NCBI RefSeq assembly: GCF_019977395.1
Contig: NZ_AP024660.1
Span: 930,001-994,000, forward strand
Direction of reading: 5' to 3'
DNA: 64,000 nucleotides
Origin: Arthrobacter sp. NicSoilC5
GTDB taxonomy: Bacteria > Actinomycetota > Actinomycetes > Actinomycetales > Micrococcaceae
Of the stretch, positions 1 to 7,411 are shown piece by piece. The notes under the pieces are model-generated. The model had not been told where the DNA came from and did not search any database. It saw only the letters and a program-made list of their open reading frames with translations. Every line of letters begins with the position of its first letter. Positions within the stretch are counted from its first letter, which is position 1. The position numbers and the translations under genes were made by a program.

Positions 1-2
1 AC

Positions 3-701
3 CTCGGTCCGGTCCCGGGCGTGTCGGGCAGCGGCCTGGAACAGTCGGCCAGGTCCATCCTCGAGGAGGGCGTGGCGGTGGCCACCGCGGAGGTACCCGG
101 GCTCCAGGTCAGGAGCACCCTGCTGCACGGATTGCCCGCGCAGCTTCTGGCCGAAATTTCCGCAGGTGAACGGATGCTCGTGGTGGGCAGCCGCGGCCTG
201 GGCGGCTTCCTGGGCCTCCTGGTGGGCTCCGTGAGCCTGGAACTGGCAGCCACCGCCACCTGCCCTGTTGCCGTGATCCGGCCGGAACTCCACCCGGACG
301 GTCCGGTCGTCGCCGCCGTCGATGCCTCGGGTTCCCCGGCGGCACTGGATGATGCATGCGCCCTTGCGTCGGCATGGCAGGCACCCCTCAAGGTGGTCCA
401 CGTCCGGCACGAGCCCGCAGGCTATCAACTGCCTGAAGGACGGGACGCCGCCGAAGCCCGGGAAGTTCTGGCGTCCGCACTGAACCGCGCAACTGCCAAA
501 GGGCCCCATGTGCGCGTGGACGGTGAAGTACTTGCGGACACGTCGGTCCCGCACGCCATCCTCAAAGCCGCCGGGGAAGCCCGGATGGTTGTGGTGGGGT
601 CCCAGGGCCGGGGCATCCTCAGGGAGACCATCGGTTCAACCGCACACGCCGTTTTGCACCACGCCCGCGGACCTGTCCTCATCTCACGGCACGGCGGCTG
701 A
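3..701 (+). CDS. Universal stress protein, two-domain, 5' end outside window
   Basis: Tandem UspA-fold protein; the family binds ATP in the cytoplasm and helps survival under stress. The frame is open to the window edge, so the N-terminus is missing; a GTG at 21 is only the first start codon visible. The end of the first domain shows the nucleotide-binding pattern GSRGLGGFLGLLVGS. The second domain starts near PVVAAVDASG and ends with GSQGRGILRETIGSTAHAV followed by a PVLI strand, the usual G-x2-G-x9-G-(S/T) layout. Both domains keep the glycine signature, so ATP binding is expected. The domain call is secure; the stress that induces it cannot be seen here. Confidence 0.88.
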   Translation, partial: LGPVPGVSGSGLEQSARSILEEGVAVATAEVPGLQVRSTLLHGLPAQLLAEISAGERMLVVGSRGLGGFLGLLVGSVSLELAATATCPVAVIRPELHPDGPVVAAVDASGSPAALDDACALASAWQAPLKVVHVRHEPAGYQLPEGRDAAEAREVLASALNRATAKGPHVRVDGEVLADTSVPHAILKAAGEARMVVVGSQGRGILRETIGSTAHAVLHHARGPVLISRHGG

Positions 702-748
702 TGCAACGGACTGCGGGTGTCGACCCGGCTGCCGGCCGCACTGCGGCC

Positions 749-754
749 TAAGCT
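749..754 (+). promoter_or_regulatory. -10 box TAAGCT for a leaderless GTG start
   Basis: TAAGCT fits the actinobacterial TANNNT -10 consensus and lies exactly 6 nt before the GTG at 761, so transcription would begin at the start codon. There is no Shine-Dalgarno sequence. Inferred from spacing only. Confidence 0.4.
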
Positions 755-760
755 GGTCGG

Positions 761-1297
761 GTGACCCCTGTTCCCTCCCCCGGCCCGTTGGATGTCGTGG
801 TCCATTCCGGCCCGGCGGACTGGTGGGTCATCCTGGCCGGCCTCGGACCCCTGGCAGTCCTCATCGCCGCGTTGCTGGCCTTTTACATCAACTGGCGCAC
901 GCTCAAGCAGCGCACGGCCGCCGACAAAACAGCGCTGGAGCAGAAGCGCGAGGCCGACGCCAACGCCCTTCAGCAAAAGACCGAGTCGGACAGCCGGGCC
1001 GAGTGGTGGCGACGGACCCAGTGGGCGCTGGACCGGGCACTCGACCCCGATGAAGGGACCAAGGCGCTGGGGCTGGCGACGCTGGAAGTCCTGGCCCGGA
1101 GCGAACTGGCCCGCAACGAGGAGCTCGAGCTGTTCGACATCGCCTGGAAGAGCGTGTCCGGAGACGGAGACGATAACGGCGACGAGGCTGAGGCTGACGC
1201 CGGCTCCGGGCAGGAACCCGCCTTCGTGGACGGCCGCGGCAACTTAGGCGAGAATGGAACGACGGATGAAGACAGTACCAAGGAGGTTGGACCATGA
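761..1297 (+). CDS. Small membrane protein with one TM helix and coiled coil
   Basis: A 178-aa protein of unknown function. One transmembrane segment (about residues 22-43, WWVILAGLGPLAVLIAALLA) is followed by a charged helical stretch rich in Lys/Glu/Ala/Gln (about 48-85) that should form a coiled coil. The tail is acidic (SGDGDDNGDEAEADAG). The GTG start is supported by a TANNNT box 6 nt upstream, suggesting a leaderless message. The next small gene overlaps its end by 4 nt (ATGA), so the two are probably translated together. Similar one-TM, coiled-coil proteins are common in Micrococcaceae without assigned roles. Confidence 0.75.
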   Translation: MTPVPSPGPLDVVVHSGPADWWVILAGLGPLAVLIAALLAFYINWRTLKQRTAADKTALEQKREADANALQQKTESDSRAEWWRRTQWALDRALDPDEGTKALGLATLEVLARSELARNEELELFDIAWKSVSGDGDDNGDEAEADAGSGQEPAFVDGRGNLGENGTTDEDSTKEVGP

Positions 1298-1488
1298 GCG
1301 CCACGTCGCCTGAACACCGGTTTGTCCACGCTCCCCGGAACAGCGCTGCCAAGCCCGCCACGAAAAAGGCCTCCCCGGCCGAGCACCGTGTCCAGGTTGC
1401 CGCCGCACGGCTGCGCGTCACCCTGGATGAACGCCTGGGGCGCGAGACGCCCGCAAAGACCAAGGCACTCGCCAAGGAACCGATCTAA
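1294..1488 (+). CDS. Small basic protein, paralogue at 49453
   Basis: A 64-aa, Ala/Lys/Arg-rich soluble protein with no recognised domain. Its start overlaps the stop of the membrane-protein gene (ATGA), so translation is probably coupled. The C-terminal half (VQVAAARLRVTLDERLGRET) matches the 67-aa product at 49453-49656 (IQIAAAQLRLVTDRRLGKQT), which has a clear ribosome binding site. That second copy is the best evidence that both are real genes. Function unknown. Confidence 0.7.
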   Translation: MSATSPEHRFVHAPRNSAAKPATKKASPAEHRVQVAAARLRVTLDERLGRETPAKTKALAKEPI

Positions 1489-1539
1489 CCCGCCTTCAGA
1501 GCGTGGGGGTCGACGACGCATGGCGGGGTTTGGTGGACA

Positions 1540-2409
1540 GTGGCTGCTGTAATTCTCGGCTGCGACGCCAACACACTGCGCCGCTGGAACTACCGTGCCG
1601 CCGTCGCGCAGGTCTCCGGGTCCGGAACCTTCCTGGACCGCTGGCACACCGGCTTCCGTCCTGACGTCAGTCCGGGAACCGAGGCCTGGCTCCTCCTGGA
1701 GGGCAGCAATGACGCCGCGAGCGGCCTGATCGGCCACGGGTTCGTGACATCCGAGCCGTATCAGGCTGCCGCCGGTGTGGATGCCGTCCCCGATGGCTGG
1801 TCCTTCGCGCTCGCTTTGGATTCACTCCTGCCGCTCGGCGAGCAGATCCGTCCCGGCATCCTGGGCGGGGCCCTCCCCAATGACCTCCGTGCCAGGGTGA
1901 AGGGCCCGCCCCTGGTGACCCTGCCGCCGTCGTCCGTGCCTGTACTGCGCCGGCTGTGGCGGGACCACGGGCCATCCACGGCGGACCCTGCCGAGGTGGC
2001 GGGCGGGACCCTCCCGCCGGAGGCCGTCAGCACCATCCAGGTGAGCCGCTACGAGCGGGACCCCGATGCGCGCCGGGCCTGCCTGGCCTTCCATGGCACG
2101 TCGTGCGCCTCCTGCGGCTTCTCTTTCGAGTCCGCCTACAGCGGGGCGGGGACGGGGGTGATGGGCGTCCACCACCTGGCTCCCCCATCCATGCTTGACG
2201 GCCCTTATCAGCTTGACCCCGTTGCCGACCTCGTTCCGCTCTGCCACAACTGCCATGCCGTGGCGCACAGCACCAGTCCGCCCCTGACCGTAACCGAACT
2301 CCGGAGCATCATCTCCGCGGCCGGGCATGTGAAGGGTGAGGTGGTCACGGACGTGGCACTCCGGGCGCAGGAGGATGCGCGGCGGATCCTCGAGGGCGGC
2401 CAGATGTAG
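1540..2409 (+). CDS. HNH endonuclease family protein
   Basis: A 289-aa protein with a C-terminal HNH nuclease module. Metal-binding and catalytic signatures are visible in order: CASC near residue 188, a VHHL core near 210 and PLCHNCHAVAH near 233. This is the CxxC...HH...CxxCH form in which two zinc knuckles frame the catalytic histidine. The N-terminal 170 residues resemble the predicted restriction-like HNH proteins common in actinobacteria. The start is GTG; no strong ribosome binding site was seen, so the exact N-terminus is uncertain. Possible roles are restriction or genome maintenance; the substrate cannot be deduced. Confidence 0.75.
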   Translation: MAAVILGCDANTLRRWNYRAAVAQVSGSGTFLDRWHTGFRPDVSPGTEAWLLLEGSNDAASGLIGHGFVTSEPYQAAAGVDAVPDGWSFALALDSLLPLGEQIRPGILGGALPNDLRARVKGPPLVTLPPSSVPVLRRLWRDHGPSTADPAEVAGGTLPPEAVSTIQVSRYERDPDARRACLAFHGTSCASCGFSFESAYSGAGTGVMGVHHLAPPSMLDGPYQLDPVADLVPLCHNCHAVAHSTSPPLTVTELRSIISAAGHVKGEVVTDVALRAQEDARRILEGGQM

Positions 2410-2420
2410 CGTTGCTGGAC

Positions 2421-2426
2421 TATCTT
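2421..2426 (+). promoter_or_regulatory. -10 box TATCTT deciding a leaderless ATG
   Basis: TATCTT lies 6 nt before the ATG at 2433. This favours that ATG over the in-frame TTG at 2412, because the transcript would start on it. Confidence 0.4.
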
Positions 2427-2432
2427 GGGACC

Positions 2433-3380
2433 ATGGCGGAGCCGGGCCGGAAAGAGTACGGGGTTGACCCCGAGGAGTTCGGTTCTGCCCAGGTAGATGC
2501 AGCGGCACTGCTGGATGCCGGGTTGGGCGACGTCGATTGGTCGGTCCCGCCACTGGGCGCCGTGCAGTTCACGATCGACGTTCCCAGCGGAAAGCTGGCC
2601 GCCATGGCCTTGGGAAATCCGGAAGATCCCTCCGTCGTACTCATACCCGGTGCCACGGGCTCGAAAGAGGATTTCTCGCTCATGATGCCGGACCTCACCG
2701 AAGCCGGCTACTACGCGCTGACCTACGACCTGGCGGGCCAATACCAGTCAGCCGGCGCCGGCCCCGAGAACCTGGTGCCGCCCCGGAAGCATTACGACTA
2801 CCGGTTGTTCGTGGATGACTTCCTGGCCGTCCTGGAAACCACAACCACCCCGGCCCACATCGTGGCCTATTCCTTCGCGGGCATCATCGCCCAGCTTGCC
2901 TACGTGCAGCGGCCCGAACTGTTCCGGTCCATCACGTTTCTGGGGTGCCCGCCGGAACCGGGCCAGAGTTTCCGGGGCGTGAGCCGTATTGGCCGGTTCA
3001 GCACCTGGGTGAACGGTCGCGCCGGCGCTGCCCTGCTGATCTGGGGAATCCGGAGCGGCAGGGTGGCCCATGTACCGCCGGGACGGCAACGGTTCGTCAA
3101 CTACCGCTTCCGCTTCACCCGCCGCGCCTCCGTCCGCGATATCTACACCCTGATGCAGAACGTCCCGGACCTTCGGGCCGCATTGGCGGAGGCGCCGCTT
3201 CCCAAGTTCGTGGCGGTGGGTGAACATGACCTGTGGCCGCTCCGGCTGCACCGGCTGTTCGCCCAGGCAATCCGGGCGCGGATAGGGGTGTACCGCGGTG
3301 GGCACAGTCCGTGCGAAACATCCCCGCACGAGTTCAGCCGCGATCTCCTGGCCCTCTACGCCAAGGACGGGGACGCGTAA
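2433..3380 (+). CDS. Alpha/beta hydrolase
   Basis: A 315-aa alpha/beta-hydrolase fold enzyme. After a ~50-residue leader come the first strands (VVLIPGATGSKEDF, whose PGATG replaces the common HG-x-G oxyanion loop). The nucleophile elbow is AYSFAG, where Ala replaces the first Gly of GxSxG. The acid is probably in VGEHDLWP and the catalytic His in YRGGHSPCETSP. The triad is complete, so an active esterase, lipase or related hydrolase is likely; the substrate is unknown. The start was chosen from a TANNNT box 6 nt upstream; a TTG at 2412 would add seven residues. Confidence 0.85.
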   Translation: MAEPGRKEYGVDPEEFGSAQVDAAALLDAGLGDVDWSVPPLGAVQFTIDVPSGKLAAMALGNPEDPSVVLIPGATGSKEDFSLMMPDLTEAGYYALTYDLAGQYQSAGAGPENLVPPRKHYDYRLFVDDFLAVLETTTTPAHIVAYSFAGIIAQLAYVQRPELFRSITFLGCPPEPGQSFRGVSRIGRFSTWVNGRAGAALLIWGIRSGRVAHVPPGRQRFVNYRFRFTRRASVRDIYTLMQNVPDLRAALAEAPLPKFVAVGEHDLWPLRLHRLFAQAIRARIGVYRGGHSPCETSPHEFSRDLLALYAKDGDA

Positions 3381-3577
3381 CGCGCTTCCGGGATGCCCGC
3401 TCCGGTGCCTCCTTCGGTGCTGCCAGGGGCGAACCCTGCGGACAGGGCATCGGTACAGATCCACCTCACCACCGCTTCCCGGGACCACGGCACCAGGGCT
3501 AGGATTTTGCGGCACACTCCAATGCCTGGGTGTGAGTACGTGAAGAGGAGAAAATCGAGGTGGCCGGAGGCACAGGA

Positions 3578-4078
3578 ATGAACGGCCCGCATTGGCGGCG
3601 GGTGCTGGCAGCACTGGGCAATGCCGATGCGAGGATTGCCTACGCTCAGATTGTGCTGGGTGCGGCGGCCAAGGACGTCCTGCCTGGGGTGAAGGAACAG
3701 CGGCGGGTGCGGGCGCTCGCAGCACTGACTGAGTCGGGGCTGGTGCAACAGCAGACATCGGGTGGGCTGGTGGCAGTGGACTCGATTTTCCGCGACCTGC
3801 TGGCCCAGCAGCCGCGCCGGCAGCCGCGGACTGGGCTGGACAGGTTCATGCGGCTGGGGCGGATCGAGCGATACCCTGCGAACGTTGCCGAGCGGCGGGC
3901 CCTGCTGGCAAGGATCGCCAACGAGATCGTCGAACCTGGCGAAACGCTGACGGAGCGGCAAGTCAATGAGCGGCTGCTCAGCTATACCGACGACGTCGTC
4001 CTGCTGCGCCGCTACCTGGTCGACTTCGGCCTTTTGCAGCGCACGCGCACGGGCTCGTCCTATTCATTGATGGAGTAG
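3578..4078 (+). CDS. DUF2087 domain protein, probable transcription factor
   Basis: A 166-aa protein. The C-terminal ~75 residues (RIERYPANVAERRALLARIA to SYSLME) match the DUF2087 pattern: an ERYP entry, a GETLTERQVNERL helix-turn-helix-like stretch, DDVVLLRRYLVDFGLLQR, and a TG-x-SY end. The N-terminal part (AAAKDVLPGVKEQRRVRALA...LTESGLV) looks like a winged-helix module. The family is usually annotated as ArsR-like or DNA-binding. ATG 3578 was preferred over GTG 3560 because GGAGG lies 7 nt before it. No operator was recognised; the target is unknown. Confidence 0.8.
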   Translation: MNGPHWRRVLAALGNADARIAYAQIVLGAAAKDVLPGVKEQRRVRALAALTESGLVQQQTSGGLVAVDSIFRDLLAQQPRRQPRTGLDRFMRLGRIERYPANVAERRALLARIANEIVEPGETLTERQVNERLLSYTDDVVLLRRYLVDFGLLQRTRTGSSYSLME

Positions 4079-4120
4079 CCGGCGCCGTGCCCTTTGAAGC
4101 AGTGCAGTAGCTTGGAGCGC

Positions 4121-4606
4121 ATGAGCGACTCGTCACGTGTGATGCCGGGAGGCACTATGAAGGGGGCCGTGGCTTTCGGCGCGGTCGCGCTGTTGTGCGT
4201 TGTGGCGGGCGGGTTGGTTGCGGCAGTCACCGGTCCGCTCCGTCTTGAGCATGGGTCGTGGGCCGCTGCGTACCTGGTGCTCGTCGGAGGAGTGGCACAG
4301 GGTGCTTTGGGCATTGCCCAGTACTTCCTGGCCCCGCAACGCTTTGTGGGGTGGAAAGCAGTTGCGGAGCTGGTGGCCTGGAACGGCGCCTCTGCGGCCG
4401 TCATTGGCGGGACATTGACCGGCAACCCGTGGGTTGTTGATGCCGGCGGGGCGCTGCTGGTTGTTTCGCTGGCATTGATGTTCCGGACCGTTCAGGGCCG
4501 GGGCCCAACGTCCGGTTGGTTTTCGTGGGGATACCGGGCCCTGCTGGTGGTGATCGCCGTCAGCATACCTATCGGGCTGGTGCTGGCTCACTTGCGCGCT
4601 CCGTGA
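4121..4606 (+). CDS. Integral membrane protein, four TM helices
   Basis: A 161-aa hydrophobic protein with about four predicted helices (GAVAFGAVALLCVVAGGLVA; AAYLVLVGGVAQGALG; VAELVAWNGASAAVIGG to GALLVVSLALMF; ALLVVIAVSIPIGLVLA). ATG 4121 gives MSDSSRV. A TAGCTT box lies 7 nt upstream and suggests a leaderless message; an earlier in-frame TTG at 4094 has no support. No functional motif was recognised. Confidence 0.7.
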   Translation: MSDSSRVMPGGTMKGAVAFGAVALLCVVAGGLVAAVTGPLRLEHGSWAAAYLVLVGGVAQGALGIAQYFLAPQRFVGWKAVAELVAWNGASAAVIGGTLTGNPWVVDAGGALLVVSLALMFRTVQGRGPTSGWFSWGYRALLVVIAVSIPIGLVLAHLRAP

Positions 4607-4650
4607 ACTCCCGTGCGGCAGGGCAAACCCGCCGCGCACGCCATCTCCCC

Positions 4651-4656
4651 TAAAAT
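4651..4656 (+). promoter_or_regulatory. -10 box TAAAAT for leaderless DUF3090 gene
   Basis: A good TANNNT hexamer ending 6 nt before ATG 4663, with no ribosome binding site between them. This is the cleanest leaderless arrangement in the first 10 kb. Confidence 0.5.
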
Positions 4657-4662
4657 ACTCAC

Positions 4663-5217
4663 ATGCCTACACTTGTTCACGAGTTTGCCTGGCCGGATCG
4701 GGTCGTCATCGGCACCGTCGGAGCTCCGGGTGCGCGCACGTTCTACTTGCAGGTACGCGCGGGGGCGCAGCTGGTGAGCATCGCCATGGAGAAGCAGCAA
4801 TCTGCCCTGCTCGCCGAGAAGATCGATGAAATTCTCGACCAACTCATCACCCTCGAAGGGAACCCGTTCAGCGTCCCCACCGGCACGCCCATTGAGCTGG
4901 TCGACAACGATCCGCTTGAGGCTGTTGAGGAGCAGTTCCGGACCGGTGCCATGGGCCTGGGCTGGGACCCAGCGACGGCGCAGGTGGTGATTGAGGCCTA
5001 TCCCCTCTCCGATGCCGATGTTGATCCAGACGACGAGTCCGTTGGCGAGGACGGGGCCGAGGCTCCCGAAATGCTGTTGGTGCGGATGCCAGTAGGGACA
5101 GCCCGCGCCTTCACCAAGCGCACACGTGAAGTGGTGGGCGCCGGGCGGCCCCTTTGCCCGCTCTGCGGAAACCCGATCGACGCCGACGGGCATGCCTGTA
5201 CTCCTCCTGAGCTATGA
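4663..5217 (+). CDS. DUF3090 family protein
   Basis: A 184-aa protein with the DUF3090 layout: an N-terminal beta region (FAWPDRVVIGTVGAPGARTF, YLQVRAG, LVSIAMEKQQSALLAEKIDE), then ALGWDP/AQVVIEA-type strands. It closes with a C-terminal zinc-ribbon-like end CPLCGNPIDADGHAC. In many actinobacteria DUF3090 sits beside an SCO1664-type protein and a histidine phosphatase; neither partner is adjacent here. The mRNA appears leaderless. The biochemical role is not established for the family. Confidence 0.85.
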   Translation: MPTLVHEFAWPDRVVIGTVGAPGARTFYLQVRAGAQLVSIAMEKQQSALLAEKIDEILDQLITLEGNPFSVPTGTPIELVDNDPLEAVEEQFRTGAMGLGWDPATAQVVIEAYPLSDADVDPDDESVGEDGAEAPEMLLVRMPVGTARAFTKRTREVVGAGRPLCPLCGNPIDADGHACTPPEL

Positions 5218-5241
5218 TTCCGGCGATCTGCCAGCCACAGG

Positions 5242-5787
5242 CTACGGCGACGCGGACTCGACGGCGTGCTCGAGTTTCTGGAGGTTAGCCGGGCCGGCTG
5301 CGATTTCTATGACGCCGCCGTCTGAGTCCAGGGTGAGGATCCGGAAGTCCAACGGCACGCCCTGTTGATTGTGGTGACGGTTAACTTTCCGCACCGGAAC
5401 GCCTGATGTCCCCAGCCCGGTGAGAGCCTTGCTGCGGCCACTGGGGATCAGCGTGTCGTCGACGATGGGCTGGAAATCGATCCGCCTGGCTCCCGGCCTG
5501 GCAATCCCCATCTGCCAGATGCTGCTCAACGAGCCCGGCGATGAATCGGGGAATCGCAGGAAGACGACCAGGTCGCCGTGCTCATCAAGCTTCTCCGCCG
5601 TGGTCGGGAACCGCTTCGTCAGGAAGAACACGCCGCCACCGACCATCAGCGCGTAGAAGACGGCGTTCGCGATGGCGTCGTCGAGGCTTCCCCCGGCGAT
5701 AAGTCCTGCTGCCAGAATGACGGCGCAAGCGAGTGCGCCAACCAGAACGGCACGGAGCGCGGGATGCATCTCGCCCCACTTCCTCAT
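5242..5787 (-). CDS. Membrane protein of unknown function, paralogue at 62058
   Basis: A 181-aa protein with two N-terminal transmembrane helices (AVLVGALACAVILAAGLIAG; AIANAVFYALMVGGGVFFL) and a soluble C-terminal domain of about 110 residues. A second complete copy is encoded at 62058-62606. Strongly conserved blocks are SPGSLSxxWQMGIA, RIDFQP, DxLIPSGRSxALTG and the end SDGGVIEIAA. Conservation is concentrated in the C-terminal domain, which is probably a cytoplasmic beta-rich module. Both copies begin MRKW and both are on the minus strand. The two copies support a real, selected gene family; function unknown. Confidence 0.75.
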   Translation of the reverse strand: MRKWGEMHPALRAVLVGALACAVILAAGLIAGGSLDDAIANAVFYALMVGGGVFFLTKRFPTTAEKLDEHGDLVVFLRFPDSSPGSLSSIWQMGIARPGARRIDFQPIVDDTLIPSGRSKALTGLGTSGVPVRKVNRHHNQQGVPLDFRILTLDSDGGVIEIAAGPANLQKLEHAVESASP

Positions 5788-5833
5788 GGCGCCATCCTAG
5801 GGGCAGAATCTTCCAGCAGCTACGGCTCCATCC

Positions 5834-6494
5834 TCACCCATCCCGGGAGCCGAGGGCCTTCCGGTCACCCGCTTTGAGGGCCGCCAGCCGGGCTTCCACT
5901 TCGGTCTGCTCTCCGGCGCCGGACGTTGTCTTCGTAACGGCCGGTCGCCGATGTCGGGTCTCCACCGCCCAGGGCTTTGAGGGCGTCGTTGACCTGGGAC
6001 TGGGTGGCGGCGACCCGGGCACGGTTAACGAGTTCGTTGCGCTTTACGGTCAGTTCCCGGAGCTTGGCCCGCATCAGGTCCAGGCCGTTCTTCAGTTGGT
6101 CGACAGCCTGGTTCTGCGCGGCCAAGGTGGGCGCCTGGGACTTGGCCATTGATTCGGCGGTCATTTGCCGGCTGAGGGCGAGCCTGGCCAGGGCGTCAAA
6201 CTTGTCGGCGTCCGCGTTGTTGCCGGCGGCACGGAACTCATCGGCCTTGCGTGAGGCGGCTACGGCCTTGCTGCCCCAGGTGTTCGCGTCGTTCACTGCC
6301 CGGGTGTAGTCGTCTTCGGCCATCCGGAGGTTGCCGATTGTCTGCGCCGCGGCTGCCTCGGCTTCGCGGATGTTCTCCGAGTAATCCCGGATCATCTGGT
6401 CCAACATCTTCTGCGGGTTTTCGACTGAGTCCAGGAGGGTGTTCAGGTTGGCCTTGGCGAGCTGGGCAACGCGGGCGAAAATACTCTGCTTCAC
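5834..6494 (-). pseudogene. pspA: pspA (phage shock protein A / IM30) with internal out-of-frame deletion
   Basis: The first ~170 residues are a normal PspA/IM30 coiled-coil membrane-remodelling protein: VKQSIFARVAQLAKANLNTL, then ENPQKMLDQMIRDYSENIRE. The GTG start at 6494 has GGAAAG five nt upstream. After GRYEDNV the frame runs into an unrelated tail and stops at 5865. The genuine PspA C-terminus (GEQTEVEARLAALKAGDRKA) continues in the next frame to a stop at 5834. Roughly 25-30 residues between the two are missing, so the helical hairpin is cut and the end is frameshifted. A second remnant at 33873-34078 still contains the missing segment. The product may be made but is probably not normal. 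Confidence 0.75.
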
Positions 6495-6795
6495 GGGGTC
6501 TTTCCATCGTTGATGGAATTCGCATCCTATCTGACCGCCGTCATCCAAAAACCAGTGGTAATGCCAGAGCCACTCTTGAGCGAACCTTGTGCCCATCGTG
6601 GGTTGCCGTTCAGTGACGGGTCCTATCGTTGAGGTCAAGATCCTGCCGCTGGGGCAGGGTCTGCACATCGAGCCAGGGCCGGCGGCCGGAGCATCCCGAG
6701 ACCGGATGCAACCCCCCAATCCGCCGCCGGCCCCGTGCCCGTAGATGCGGACCGGCGGGCATTCCTCGCGGGTGTTGCCTGGATGGGAACCGCGA
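6495..6795. other. Intergenic region upstream of pspA
   Basis: About 300 bases between the pspA start and the end of the STAS-like gene. A long minus-strand frame crosses it (to 6938), but its composition is unlike a protein. The only signal recognised is the GGAAAG ribosome binding site of pspA at its left edge. Confidence 0.4.
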
Positions 6796-7194
6796 TCAGT
6801 CGGTGTCGCCCAGTTCCGTGGCTTCCTCCTCCGAGTCCTCAAGCAGCCACGCCATTGCCTTGTCCCGAGACGTGAAATACCTGACCGGGAATCCCGTCGG
6901 TGCCAGGGGGAGGCGGAACATGCCGATGACGCGATCAACGGGAGAGGAACCCAGCAATGCCATACGCGAAATGCTGGCTGCGTCGGGAAAGACTTTTCGA
7001 GCGGCCGCAGAGTGGGTCACACCGTGGATTTCGACCAGCATCGGCAACCTGGTGCCCTGGGCCAAGGAGGAGATGGCCGCGAGGGCGGCGTTGGCCACGT
7101 CGATGCCTACGTAGGTTCCCTGCTTCCAGCTCAAGCGAAGGACTCCATCGGACAACTCCAGCGTCGCCTTGCCTTTGATGTCCACTGTGCTCAT
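6796..7194 (-). CDS. STAS/SpoIIAA-like domain protein (DUF7793 type), paralogue at 46127
   Basis: A 132-aa single-domain protein. It opens with STVDIKGKATLELSDGVLRL, has a central helix VGIDVANAALAAISSLAQG, a strand LPMLVEIHGVTH, and ends FRLPLAPTGFPVRYFTS...AMAWL. This matches the actinobacterial STAS-like family often annotated SEC14/STAS or DUF7793. The start MSTVDIKGK was chosen because the paralogue at 46127-46507 aligns from the same residue. STAS folds act in anti-sigma/anti-anti-sigma partnerships, but no partner kinase is adjacent. The upstream DNA (ACGACTAT, then GGGGGTAG) is also shared with the second locus, so gene and promoter were duplicated together. Confidence 0.7.
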   Translation of the reverse strand: MSTVDIKGKATLELSDGVLRLSWKQGTYVGIDVANAALAAISSLAQGTRLPMLVEIHGVTHSAAARKVFPDAASISRMALLGSSPVDRVIGMFRLPLAPTGFPVRYFTSRDKAMAWLLEDSEEEATELGDTD

Positions 7195-7411
7195 GTGTCC
7201 CCTGTCGTGGAAGTGCAGCGCAGCTCCTGACCGTAGCTGAACGGCGTCGCCTTTGCAGCAGAACGGACCCACAGGCCGTGGGCCACTGTGCGCAACCCTT
7301 TCATCTGCTCACATAGCCTATGGGCAACGACTATCCGGGGGTAGTAGCGAAAACTTCCGGTGCAGTCCACTACCCGCTCAAATTGTCAGACCCTCCCTTC
7401 ATCGTTAGTAC

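Noticed and set aside
2748..3758. A 336-aa minus-strand frame opposite the alpha/beta hydrolase
   Set aside because: Arg/Pro/His-rich composition typical of a complementary-frame shadow, and the opposite strand has a full catalytic triad.
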